A stretch of 64,000 nt of DNA from UBA11986 sp031402435. Its GTDB lineage: Bacteria; Bacteroidota; Ignavibacteria; UBA10030; UBA6906. This document shows, piece after piece, positions 26,010 to 34,598 of this stretch. A model generated the notes under the pieces. The model did no database searches and was not told where the DNA came from. It was given only the letters and a program-made list of their open reading frames with translations. The position numbers and the translations under genes are program-made. How positions within the stretch are numbered: position 1 is the first letter of the stretch; the number at the start of each line of letters is the position of its first letter. The stretch is from assembly GCA_031402435.1 (NCBI GenBank), contig JANNSJ010000065.1, positions 1-64,000 on the forward strand, in the 5' to 3' direction.

Positions 26010-28313
26010 TTACTTCATCAGCAGCATCTTCTTGATCTCGCGTCGGTCATTGCTTTCAAGTCTGCAGAAGTACATTCCGCTTCCGACATTTGTCGCATCC
26101 CAACGAACTGAATAACTGCCGGGGGATTTGTCTTCATTTACCAGCGTTGCGACTTCACGGCCAAGCAGATCAAACACTTTCACGCTAACAAAGCCGGGTT
26201 CCGCGATCTGATATCGGATATTTGTTGTCGGATTAAAGGGATTTGGATAATTTTGATTCAAAGAGAAATCTTCCACAACAAATGTGTTTGAAGAAACTCC
26301 CGTAGTGCCTGTTTGCAAGGTTCTATCAATACATTCAAAACCCAAAACTCCATTGGGATTGTGTACGTTTATTCCTTCACCCTGCGTAAGAATCCAAATG
26401 TTTCCTAATGTATCTAAAGCTAGGTCTTCAACCTGCTTGTGTGAGATTGAAGAGGAGCCTTCCAGGAATGTAGAAAATACATTTCCCGTTCCATTAAAAT
26501 AAGAAAGACCTCCGTAGTATGGAAAATTTAATGTGTTGTGTGCTCCTGCATATATAATGTTATTTGTTTTGTCAATCTCTACTGCCCATACGGCATTAGC
26601 AGCAATGTTAGAATTACTGATATTCCAATTTTGCCAAGTCGTCCCGTTAAACTTCCATAAACCCTCCGGAGAACCTATCCACAGATTGTTACCATTATCG
26701 AACTTAATATCGTAGATGTGTGAAATTCCAACAGCAGATAAATCCATAACACTCCATACACCATTGTTATAAATATCTATTCCTCCGTTATGCCCGACAT
26801 ACATTTTTCCTCCCGAACGCGCTTCAAGACATGTTGGATAACCTGTAATGCCATTACTGAAATCAAACAAAGTCCAGGAATTAGTATTTTTATCATACAT
26901 AAAGGTATTGCTTGTATAATCTGTTATGAAGAAAACTTTTCCGCTGTCGTTACCTTCGACCTGCTCCGGTCCCTGAAACCAGGGATGTGAATTGTTTTTA
27001 TCCCATACAACCCACGATGCATAATTCTGATAATCACCGTTAGGGATCTGAACAGCATAACCATCTGAACCTTCATAAAGAAACCAAATATCGCCATCAG
27101 GTGTCTCGGAGATATAGTTACCGACATAACTTTGTGTCTGCGGAATCGGAAAGAGACCTTGATTTAAAATGCCATAAGATTCCCAGTTAGGACAATCCAT
27201 GATCTGTATACCGCCGTTTCCGTTTGCAAACCATTTCCGGTTTTTGCTGTCTATAAAAATGTCCTTATTGGAATTCTCAGCAAGGGCTGTGCTGTGTCTT
27301 GTGTATATCTTCCACTGGGTTCCTACGAGCTTTCTCACAGCATTCGTTCCGGCTGCCCAGAAACTGCCGTTTACATCAATATAACTGCTCAGTAAAAAAT
27401 CATTTGTCCATTCCCATGTCCAGCTTGTTCCGTCAAACATCATTATGCGTGATGAGTTTGTTGTCTCTGTCAAAATAATTTTACTGCCCCGGATAAACAT
27501 AGTAGTAGCATTAAAATTGGCAACCGGCCAGACTGTGTTATTGATATGACTCCAGTTCGTCCCGTCGTATATGTCAACGTTTTGTCCGTTGCAAATCCAA
27601 ACTCTGTTTAGCGAATCTACCATCACTTCACGCGGAGCGCCGGGCGAAATGCCGCTGTTTGATGAAGTGTAAAGATTCCAGTTTATGCCGTCATATTTGA
27701 TCAGTCCTAAATTGCATGTGATCCATTTGTTGTTGTTTTGATCTATTGCAATGTCGGTTAATTGCTGTGACGGAAGGTTTGAGTTAGATGATGTATAAAA
27801 TGTCCAGGCATTTCCATTATAATATCCGACTCCTCCATCGAAACCGCCTCCTTCTTCACCGGTAACAACCCATACATCATTGTCTGTTTCTATAGAGATT
27901 CCTTTTATCTGGTCCCATTGTAATGAAGTGTTTGCTGAAGTGTGATGCTGCCAGTTTAATCCGTCTCCTGAAGTCGCCAGGCCGTTGTATGTTCCAACCC
28001 AGATCCTGTCATTATTATCAAAAGCAATATTATTAATTATTTCATCCGGCAGATAATTATCGGCATATGTTCCCCAATTAGTAAAAGTTGTTCCGTCAAA
28101 CCGCACCAGACTTCCCTGGCTCCAGAATGGCATGCGGCCGCCTGTCCACATATTTCCGAAGCGATCGCCACGCACTACAAAATGCTGGTCACCGCCTATG
28201 CCTGTGTTATCGATCCGTAGGTATGTCCAGTTAGGGTTCAGAGTTGGGAACTGTGCGTTGGCTAGTTGAAATCCAAATGCCAGAGTGCATAGGCTGAGTA
28301 AAAGTGTTTTCAT
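26010..28313 (-). CDS. T9SS cargo with two-component-regulator-type propeller repeats
   Basis: 767 residues from the ATG at 28313, with GGAGG at good spacing; the 81 codons upstream in frame overlap the neighbouring relic and are not used. A signal peptide ends near ANAQ (residue 20). Repeats of the regulator-propeller type follow: IAFDNNDRIWVGTYNGLAT, IAIDQNNNKWITCNLGLIK, KFDNGNNLWIGSPEGLWKF and LALDTLGNIWILTQGEG. The end is a T9SS domain (LNQNYPNPFNPTTNIRYQI, ending KKMLLMK). Here the propeller is not linked to a histidine kinase, so this is a secreted surface protein. The gene is visibly AT-richer than its neighbours except in the C-terminal domain region, suggesting transfer. Confidence 0.88.
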   Translation of the reverse strand: MKTLLLSLCTLAFGFQLANAQFPTLNPNWTYLRIDNTGIGGDQHFVVRGDRFGNMWTGGRMPFWSQGSLVRFDGTTFTNWGTYADNYLPDEIINNIAFDNNDRIWVGTYNGLATSGDGLNWQHHTSANTSLQWDQIKGISIETDNDVWVVTGEEGGGFDGGVGYYNGNAWTFYTSSNSNLPSQQLTDIAIDQNNNKWITCNLGLIKYDGINWNLYTSSNSGISPGAPREVMVDSLNRVWICNGQNVDIYDGTNWSHINNTVWPVANFNATTMFIRGSKIILTETTNSSRIMMFDGTSWTWEWTNDFLLSSYIDVNGSFWAAGTNAVRKLVGTQWKIYTRHSTALAENSNKDIFIDSKNRKWFANGNGGIQIMDCPNWESYGILNQGLFPIPQTQSYVGNYISETPDGDIWFLYEGSDGYAVQIPNGDYQNYASWVVWDKNNSHPWFQGPEQVEGNDSGKVFFITDYTSNTFMYDKNTNSWTLFDFSNGITGYPTCLEARSGGKMYVGHNGGIDIYNNGVWSVMDLSAVGISHIYDIKFDNGNNLWIGSPEGLWKFNGTTWQNWNISNSNIAANAVWAVEIDKTNNIIYAGAHNTLNFPYYGGLSYFNGTGNVFSTFLEGSSSISHKQVEDLALDTLGNIWILTQGEGINVHNPNGVLGFECIDRTLQTGTTGVSSNTFVVEDFSLNQNYPNPFNPTTNIRYQIAEPGFVSVKVFDLLGREVATLVNEDKSPGSYSVRWDATNVGSGMYFCRLESNDRREIKKMLLMK

Positions 28314-28392
28314 TTCTTTTCCTCCAAGCTGTGATGCGTTAGTTGATAAAATGTGAGCATACGGATTATTCCGTTGGATCTCTTTGGCTTGA

Positions 28393-28851
28393 TCATCGGA
28401 GAAGTACCGTCCGATCGACTTTTGCCACGCCTTCGAACTCCGTTCTGTACAAACACACGCCCGAAGCAACAGAGCCTCGATCCCGGCGCACTGAATAACT
28501 TCCGGAGGATTTCTCTTCGTCGGCAAATGTTGCCCCTTCACGTCCAAGGACATCAAACACTTTCAACCTAACGAGGCCTGCTTGCGGGATCTGGAAGCGA
28601 ACAGTCGTGGACGGATAACCCCCTGAATTTACTTTATTCCAGCTACTACCACCATCACCTGTTTTCAGCAATGTGCCGTACATTCCTACAGCATAACCAT
28701 TATTGTCGTCTACAAAATCATTTGCGAAAATTGAATTTCCCTGTGGCTTTGGGTTCATCCATTCCCAATGGTCGGCTTGTTGCGCCTGCACGATGAGTGT
28801 TGCGGCAATCGTCACTATGAACGTTACGGCCAGATTCTTGATTAACTGCAT
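28393..28851 (-). CDS. Short T9SS cargo relic, internally deleted
   Basis: 152 residues: signal peptide (to about VQAQ, residue 24), one YCF48-type repeat (GYAVGMYGTLLKTGDGGSSW, about 52-71), then directly the second half of a T9SS domain (TTVRFQIPQAGLVRLKVFD, ending DRTVLLR). The usual NYPNPFNPSTT is cut to GGYPSTT, so an internal deletion seems to have joined an N-terminal propeller start to the sorting domain. Several normally conserved positions in the domain are altered (GREGATFADEEKSS, VASGVCLYR). It may still be translated, but its function is doubtful. Confidence 0.7.
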   Translation of the reverse strand: MQLIKNLAVTFIVTIAATLIVQAQQADHWEWMNPKPQGNSIFANDFVDDNNGYAVGMYGTLLKTGDGGSSWNKVNSGGYPSTTVRFQIPQAGLVRLKVFDVLGREGATFADEEKSSGSYSVRRDRGSVASGVCLYRTEFEGVAKVDRTVLLR

Positions 28852-28924
28852 TGTTGTATCCTTCTTTGGAAAAAATTGAACGTGACTGTGAAGTAAGCCC
28901 TGATTTATCTTTGCAACCCCATTG

Positions 28925-30151
28925 CTACTTCAGCAGCACCATTCGTTTTGTTTCTATGGTCTCGCCTGCCTTCAACTGATAGAAATACAATCCGCCTGCT
29001 TGGCTGGATGCATTCCATTTCACTTCGTAGGTTCCTGGTTTCATCTCTTCGTTCGCTAAGATTGCCACCTCTTGCCCCAGGAGGTTGTACACCTTTAGCG
29101 ACGCAAAGGTGTTCCGGGGAATCTGGAACGTGATCGTTGTCGAAGGATTGAACGGATTCGGATAATTCTGGCCAAGGCTGAAATGTGCAGGCAAGTCCGT
29201 TGACCCGCCCTCGGCGGGCACTGACGTGATCATCTCCGACAACGGTCGTCTCCAGATGCCATCGCCGTTAGTTCCGGCAAAGAGATTCGTGCCGTAAACG
29301 GCATGAACCCAGATAACGGTGTTGGTCAAGCCTGTACTCACATCAGCCCAGTTTGTGCCGTTGTTGGTGGAGCGAAAGACGCCATCGCCATCGGTGCCGG
29401 CAAAGAGGTTCGTGCCGGAAACGGCGACAAATCTGACAGGAGTGTTTGGCGGCAACCCCGTGTTTATTGCATTCCAGCTTGTGCCGTTGTTGGTGGAAAG
29501 AAAAACGCCGCCGGCAGTGCTGGCAAAAAGGTTTATGCCGGAGACGGCAAGAGCATTGACATCTGTGTTCGTCAACCCTGAACTCGCGGCAGTCCAACTT
29601 GCGCCGCTATTGGTGGAAAGAAAAACGCCGCCGCCGAAGGTACCTGCAAAGAGATTTGGTCCGGAGACGGCAAGAGCAAAGATACGTCTGTTCGTTATTC
29701 CCGTGCTGACAAGAGTCCAGCTTGTGCCGTTGTTGGTGGAATGAAAGACACCGTCGCCATCAGCCCCGGCAAAGAGATCCGTCCCAGAGACGGCAAGAGC
29801 ATAGACGTAAGGGACAGTCAAAGTGGCGGTTGCGCTCCAGCTTGTGCCGTTGTTAGTGGAACGAAAAACGCCGTCGCCCTCGGTCCCGGCAAAGAGATTT
29901 GTACCTGAGACGCCAAAAGCATTGACGAAGATGTTCGTCAATCCTGTATTGACTGGCGTCCAGCTTGTGCCGCTATTGGTGGAAAGAAAGATGCCGTCGC
30001 CACTGGTTCCGACAAAGAGGTTTGTGCCGGAAACCGTAATGGTGCGAACGAAGACACCGCCAAGGCTTGTTTGGATCCACTGGGCATGCAATGGATTCGT
30101 AGTAGCGAAGAGGGATAATACAACATAGAGGAATGGGAAAATGTGTTTCAT
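28925..30151 (-). CDS. T9SS cargo made of tandem 41-residue propeller repeats
   Basis: 408 residues from the ATG at 30151 (AAAGG upstream). A signal peptide ends near PLHAQ (residue 24). About seven near-identical repeats of about 41 residues follow, each with VSGTNLFAGT-x-GDGVF, then STNNGTSW and TGLTN. They form one or two beta-propellers of the YCF48/BNR kind. A short proline- and glycine-containing linker carries a GC-rich palindrome (29204-29218), and the T9SS domain closes the protein (SLGQNYPNPFNPSTTITFQI, ending KRMVLLK). The high DNA identity between repeats suggests recent duplication and likely length variation. Confidence 0.88.
   Translation of the reverse strand: MKHIFPFLYVVLSLFATTNPLHAQWIQTSLGGVFVRTITVSGTNLFVGTSGDGIFLSTNSGTSWTPVNTGLTNIFVNAFGVSGTNLFAGTEGDGVFRSTNNGTSWSATATLTVPYVYALAVSGTDLFAGADGDGVFHSTNNGTSWTLVSTGITNRRIFALAVSGPNLFAGTFGGGVFLSTNSGASWTAASSGLTNTDVNALAVSGINLFASTAGGVFLSTNNGTSWNAINTGLPPNTPVRFVAVSGTNLFAGTDGDGVFRSTNNGTNWADVSTGLTNTVIWVHAVYGTNLFAGTNGDGIWRRPLSEMITSVPAEGGSTDLPAHFSLGQNYPNPFNPSTTITFQIPRNTFASLKVYNLLGQEVAILANEEMKPGTYEVKWNASSQAGGLYFYQLKAGETIETKRMVLLK
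29260..30090. repeat. Tandem 123-base repeats in the propeller gene
   Basis: About seven copies of a 120-126 base unit, with words such as CTTGTGCCGTTGTTGGTGGA and CCGGCAAAGAGATTTGTGCC on the plus strand recurring at regular spacing. They encode the 41-residue propeller repeats of the gene at 28925-30151. Confidence 0.8.
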
Positions 30152-30260
30152 TTGTTTCGCCTTTCGCAAGTAGAGAAGTGAATTGCAGTTAACCACCTGA
30201 TTCACAAGGTCCGAGAACCATCGGTTCCTCCGAGCAAGCCAGAGGGCAGGGCAGAAAAGA

Positions 30261-30304
30261 CGTAAGCCCCCCGAACCTGAGGATTCAGACTCGAGAGGCT
30301 TATG
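30261..30304 (-). terminator. Terminator after the glycosyltransferase gene, copy of 23909-23959
   Basis: CGTAAGCCCCCCG pairs with TCGAGAGGCTTATG around a loop with ACCTGA/TCAGAC. On the minus strand TCTTTTCT follows. The hairpin, loop words and downstream AGAAATAA...ACTAACA match the terminator at 23909-23959. Confidence 0.65.
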
Positions 30305-30385
30305 AGAAATAAACGGACTAACATATCTTAATCACTAGAGTAAAGTCGACGGGTTAGCGACTGATATCCACCTTCACCAATAACT

Positions 30386-30427
30386 GCTTCATCAACAGCG
30401 GGCAGTGGCTTGGTTAGCAGTCGCTTG
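30386..30427. repeat. Repeat copy B, shared with 23487-23528
   Basis: See the first copy. The surrounding 305-base gap (30152-30456) otherwise holds the terminator at 30261-30304, and presumably the promoter of the gene starting at 30151. Confidence 0.55.
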
Positions 30428-30456
30428 TCCCCAGAATCGCCTCGATTTCAGAATTC

Positions 30457-31698
30457 TCAATGCTGAGAGCCACTTTCCATTCCATAAAAACCGCGTGCAC
30501 CAATCGGTAACGAATATCGTTTCGCAGCAGCGAATCCGGCAGGTTGCACACTGCGGATTGGCCTGGCGGTTCCGGCCGAGTCAATTGCGTGGTCGAACAC
30601 CTCAAGGTGTTGCTTCGCGGATTCTTTCCAACTGAACAGCTTTGACCGTTCAAGGCCTTTTTGTATAAGTTGTCCTCGTACAGAACTATTTGTGAGAACT
30701 TTGTACATACCTTCGGCTATACTCTGAATATTGGATGGATCAACATATTCTGCCGCATCGCCGCACACTTCAGGCAAGCTCGACACGTTGGACACAATGA
30801 CGGGACAGCCATGGGCCATGCCTTCCAGCGGTGGCAAACCAAATCCCTCGTAGAACGAAGGGAACACAAGAACTGACGCATGATTCAGTAGATCATCCAT
30901 TTCTATTGCCGAAACGTGCCCCTTGAACTCGACCCGACCCTGTGCAAAAGAGTGACCAACAAGAGAAGCGTTTCGTGCATCACTCGACCGCCTTCTGTCA
31001 TAACCTGTGATGACGACTCTGTGAGGAACCTTGTCTTTGATGAGGCTGAACGCTTGCAGTACACCGGTGAGGTTCTTCATCGGGACCATTCTACCGCTAA
31101 AGAGAATGAAGTTGCCATCCCCCTTTTCCGATCTTTGTTGTGTTTTGTCGAACAACAAATCGCGGACACCATTGTGGATGACATCGACTTTGGATTCGTC
31201 AATTCCATACCTTTCCACCAGCAGTTCCTTAGTGTGGTGGGAGGGAGTGATGACCCATCGGGCTCTGCGCAAAACATGCTTCAGGATGTATTTGAAATAG
31301 TAGTACTGTTTCCTATGGAGCTTTCCGAACAAGAGAGGAATGATATCATGAACCATGATGATCTGATTACGACGGAACAGCATCGCCTCAAGCTGGCTTG
31401 CGATAAATACCACCGATCTCCTGTGCTTGAGGCCTAGATAGTTTGCGTACAAGAGCCGAAGAAGGTGGCCTTTGAAGCCATGATCGGGAGACACCACGCC
31501 GCTTACCCAGCGAAGTTCGCAGTTGTCCGGAAACTGGATCTCTTTGAGATGCTCAACGCAGCTTCGATTGAGGTAGATGGTGAAGTGATGATCGCTATCG
31601 AGATGCGAAAGCTCCCGGAGGAGATTGAGTGCATAGACACCAATGCCGTCAATGTATCTTCCGAGGTTGGTTGCGTTGATGATGATCTGCGAATTCAT
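30457..31698 (-). CDS. Glycosyltransferase, GT4/GT-B fold
   Basis: 413 residues, last gene of a six-gene operon; its ATG overlaps the stop of the ATPase gene by 4 bases. GT4 features: an N-terminal domain with YIDGIGVYALNLLREL, then GRMVPMKNLTGVLQAFSLI, and the nucleotide-sugar motif FPSFYEGFGLPPLEGMAHG, followed by SSLPEVCGDAAEYVDP. It would transfer a sugar from a nucleotide donor to a growing surface polysaccharide on the cytoplasmic side of the inner membrane; mannosyl or similar donors are common in this family but the donor cannot be read here. A terminator follows at 30261-30304. Confidence 0.9.
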   Translation of the reverse strand: MNSQIIINATNLGRYIDGIGVYALNLLRELSHLDSDHHFTIYLNRSCVEHLKEIQFPDNCELRWVSGVVSPDHGFKGHLLRLLYANYLGLKHRRSVVFIASQLEAMLFRRNQIIMVHDIIPLLFGKLHRKQYYYFKYILKHVLRRARWVITPSHHTKELLVERYGIDESKVDVIHNGVRDLLFDKTQQRSEKGDGNFILFSGRMVPMKNLTGVLQAFSLIKDKVPHRVVITGYDRRRSSDARNASLVGHSFAQGRVEFKGHVSAIEMDDLLNHASVLVFPSFYEGFGLPPLEGMAHGCPVIVSNVSSLPEVCGDAAEYVDPSNIQSIAEGMYKVLTNSSVRGQLIQKGLERSKLFSWKESAKQHLEVFDHAIDSAGTARPIRSVQPAGFAAAKRYSLPIGARGFYGMESGSQH

Positions 31699-32447
31699 GC
31701 TGCAACCTCCAAACGTCTGTATGCGGCGGCGACCTCGGATGGGCTTCCATCCATCACCAGCTTGCCTTTCTCCAGCCAGATCAAACGATCACATTGCGTT
31801 GCAAGGAAGTCAAGGTTGTGGGAAACAAATACTGTGGTTGTGCCGGCTTGCATCAGTTGCTGCATGCGAATGATGCATTTGCGCATGAAGAATTCATCAC
31901 CAACCCCGAACACCTCATCCACCAGCAGTACTTCCGGGCAGACGTCTGTTGCCAGTGCAAACGCCAACCGTGCATACATTCCAGAGGAATATGCTTTTAC
32001 GGGCTGGTCAAAGAACTCCCCGAGTTCGGAAAAAGCAAGGATCCCTTCCATCTTATTGCGTATCTCTGCTTTTGAATATCCCATCAGGATGCCGGCGAGG
32101 TAACAGTTTTCCCTCCCCGATAGGTCGGGTTGAAATCCGATCCCCAATTCCAGCAACGGTACAATGTGTTTCTGTCCGTTTGAGTACACGCCACCTTGCT
32201 GTGGTGTTATCACCCTTGTCAGTACACGCAGAAGAGTAGATTTGCCCGCACCATTTCTTCCGATGATGCCAACGTGTTCTCCTTCTTTTACGGAGAAACT
32301 GACATTGGTCAGCGCCCGGAACTTCTCCTGCTCCCGTTCGATGAAGAGATTTGCAACAGCATGCTTCAGACTTTGCGGTGCGAACTTCCGCTGTATAAAA
32401 CTAACACTGACGTTGGTAAGTTTGAATATCGTTTCCATGGCAATCAC
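31695..32447 (-). CDS. ABC transporter ATPase for polysaccharide export (Wzt/TagH-like)
   Basis: 250 residues. The GTG at 32447 overlaps the permease stop (GTGA); an in-frame ATG at 32438 is the alternative. Walker A GRNGAGKST is at 63-71, the signature YSSGMYARLAFALA near 150 and Walker B VLLVDEVFGVGD near 170. The sequence around the signature, plus the partner permease, matches the O-antigen/teichoic-acid export subfamily. It lacks the C-terminal carbohydrate-binding domain found in longer Wzt proteins, so export may be independent of a terminal modification, or a separate protein recognises it. It energises flipping of a lipid-linked polysaccharide across the inner membrane. Confidence 0.93.
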   Translation of the reverse strand: MIAMETIFKLTNVSVSFIQRKFAPQSLKHAVANLFIEREQEKFRALTNVSFSVKEGEHVGIIGRNGAGKSTLLRVLTRVITPQQGGVYSNGQKHIVPLLELGIGFQPDLSGRENCYLAGILMGYSKAEIRNKMEGILAFSELGEFFDQPVKAYSSGMYARLAFALATDVCPEVLLVDEVFGVGDEFFMRKCIIRMQQLMQAGTTTVFVSHNLDFLATQCDRLIWLEKGKLVMDGSPSEVAAAYRRLEVAA

Positions 32448-33208
32448 AGGTGGTAGTAAAATTCACTTTTGTATTTGTTCATCAACCAGACTCCGATAAT
32501 CAGTCCGACGATACCTACGCTAAACGAAACAATCCAGTCGGTCATATCCGGCCACATGGCTTGGTAGATTGGCTTTTGAAACAACGCTGCAAAGTAGGTG
32601 ATGGGATGGAGCTTCACCATCCAGGCCTGCAACGTCCCTCCTTGAAACATTTCTGCTTTGAAGAGAATCGGCGACGAGAAAAAGACAAGCATCAGTACCA
32701 ACTGAATAACCGTGCGAACGTCACGAAAGAATGTGAACAACACCGCCGAGATGAGTCCCACACCAAGACCAAGCATCGACCAGGGCAGGATTGACAGCGG
32801 AAGGACGATGAGGTGGATTGTCCAGGGATGTTTGAGTGCGGCGAGGAAGGCAAACATCACGGCGAACGAAAAGAACAGTTCAAACGTTGCCACGATCCAT
32901 CGTGTGAGCGGTAGAGAGAATGGTGAGACATACATCTTTTTGAGAAGCCACTCGCCACCGACAATGGAATCCATGCACGTATTCACCACCTTTTCAAAAT
33001 ACCTCCATGGCAAGAGGGCCCCAAACAGAAACACTGCGTAGTCCCCGATATCCATCTTGTTGACGACGGAGAAAACCAGACTGAGCACGGCAAGATACAA
33101 TGCCGGCTCCAGGAAATTCCAGAAGAAGCCCAGAGATGTGTACCGGTACTTCAGCTTAAGTTGACTCACTGCATATTGCCAGGTAAAACGTCTTGCAACA
33201 ATGTCCAT
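32444..33208 (-). CDS. ABC-2 type polysaccharide export permease (Wzm-like)
   Basis: 254 residues with AGGA before the ATG. The N-terminus (FTWQYAVSQLKLKYRYTSLG) and the following FFWNFLEPALYLAVLSLVFS match the ABC-2 permeases of O-antigen and teichoic-acid exporters. About six hydrophobic segments are visible. It forms the transmembrane part of the exporter with the ATPase encoded next. It lies seven bases after the methyltransferase gene stop, in the same operon. Confidence 0.93.
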   Translation of the reverse strand: MDIVARRFTWQYAVSQLKLKYRYTSLGFFWNFLEPALYLAVLSLVFSVVNKMDIGDYAVFLFGALLPWRYFEKVVNTCMDSIVGGEWLLKKMYVSPFSLPLTRWIVATFELFFSFAVMFAFLAALKHPWTIHLIVLPLSILPWSMLGLGVGLISAVLFTFFRDVRTVIQLVLMLVFFSSPILFKAEMFQGGTLQAWMVKLHPITYFAALFQKPIYQAMWPDMTDWIVSFSVGIVGLIIGVWLMNKYKSEFYYHL

Positions 33209-33215
33209 AATGATC

Positions 33216-34598
33216 CTACACGGGTATCAGTTCTGTGGTAGATTCGTTAACACGAAGAACGACAGCGGGCAGTGGTGGCGCCAACTGTGAAGGGTAGCTC
33301 TTGATCTCGATACGCTTGAACACGCATGCCCCCCGCCGTACCTTGGCAAGGATGGCATAGTTATACTCCTCGTCAGTATCGACTTCAATTCTGCAGACAC
33401 GCCTGCTGGGGCTATCAATCTTGACTGTGGAAGTTGCAATGCAGTCTACCTGACTTGAGGCAAGTGTCTTGAACCTGTGAACTCTGAGCTCGATTTCCGA
33501 TCCATCGTTGTTGACTGGCTCCAGTATGACGTCGAAAGTCCTTTTCCCCGCGCCGAGCCAGAAGTAATCCGAGTGGAATACAGTCTCCGGATCCAGGCTC
33601 TTCGGATCCCTTTGAGTAAAGAACTCTGTGTGGTCTGCAAGGAACCGGGATGTTTCGCCCGGCAACAGCGAGAACGGATTGATACTGACGCTTGAGTGCT
33701 GTAATAGATTTCGATACTCATCGGCCCCTGAGTCCATGAATGTTCTTGAAGATTCAAGTCCGATGAGCCGGGTCTCCCGGGATGCTGCGGCACCAGGTCT
33801 TTTCCTCATGATGAATATCCCGCAGGTAAAAGGATGCCTGCCCCGCATGAGCTGGATATGCGGACTCTCCTGAAGAAATTGCTCGGTGAACAATGCTGGG
33901 GTGAAGTGTGACAGGCTCTTCAGACTCGATGGGGCCGGGTAGTTGATCTTGTGTTGCGTGATGCGCGCGTCGAATTCCTGTTGAGGAACAAGGTTGCTTT
34001 CTGCAAAGATCTCATGCAGTTCCCACAGCGAGAAGACATAGTTGTGCTCATCCTTGATTGTCTGATCCCCATACAATACTTCTGTGGTGAACACATACAC
34101 CCCGTCATCTTTCAGGACACGGGCCACTTCATTAAAGTGTTTCAGGAAATCCTCCCGTGTACCGATGTGTTCAACGGCGCACGTGGAATAGCAGAAATCA
34201 AATGACCGATCAGGAAAGAGGAGATCGCGCATATCCATGCGCAAGGCTTTCAGTTTTTCGTCATCGACAGGGAACGGCTTGTTCTGTTTGATGAATGCAT
34301 CGGGGTCATTAGTCTTGGCGCAGTCCCATGCCGTTTGTGCGTCATAAAGATCCGTGACAACGAGCTGTCGCAGGTGTGGTGCAATGGCATACAGGATCAG
34401 TTCCTTTCCTCCGCCCATGGAGAGCCCCATGCTGTCGGGTCTCAGCTTTCCGGCTTGACGCAGGGCAAGAAAGATCATTGCTGATTCCCATTGCTTCCGA
34501 TGGAAGCGCGGCGTTTCGCGCAGTTCATTCGTGATGATTTCATGAATGTCGGACCGGAACCAGTCGGCGGCATCACAGAGTTTGCTCATGAGATTCAT
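33216..34598 (-). CDS. SAM-dependent methyltransferase with C-terminal beta-rich domain
   Basis: 460 residues; the start overlaps the stop of the GT9 gene by 4 bases. The N-terminal half is a class I methyltransferase: GLSMGGGKELILYAIAPHL as the SAM-binding glycine-rich motif, LVVTDLYDA for the acidic loop, and FDFCYSTCAVEHIGTREDF as the post-motif region seen in methyltransferase type 11. The C-terminal 170 residues form an unassigned, probably beta-rich domain. In ABC-exported polysaccharide systems, chain-end methylation can stop growth and serve as an export signal; given its place next to the exporter, this is a plausible role (inference). It could also methylate a sugar residue. Confidence 0.88.
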   Translation of the reverse strand: MNLMSKLCDAADWFRSDIHEIITNELRETPRFHRKQWESAMIFLALRQAGKLRPDSMGLSMGGGKELILYAIAPHLRQLVVTDLYDAQTAWDCAKTNDPDAFIKQNKPFPVDDEKLKALRMDMRDLLFPDRSFDFCYSTCAVEHIGTREDFLKHFNEVARVLKDDGVYVFTTEVLYGDQTIKDEHNYVFSLWELHEIFAESNLVPQQEFDARITQHKINYPAPSSLKSLSHFTPALFTEQFLQESPHIQLMRGRHPFTCGIFIMRKRPGAAASRETRLIGLESSRTFMDSGADEYRNLLQHSSVSINPFSLLPGETSRFLADHTEFFTQRDPKSLDPETVFHSDYFWLGAGKRTFDVILEPVNNDGSEIELRVHRFKTLASSQVDCIATSTVKIDSPSRRVCRIEVDTDEEYNYAILAKVRRGACVFKRIEIKSYPSQLAPPLPAVVLRVNESTTELIPV

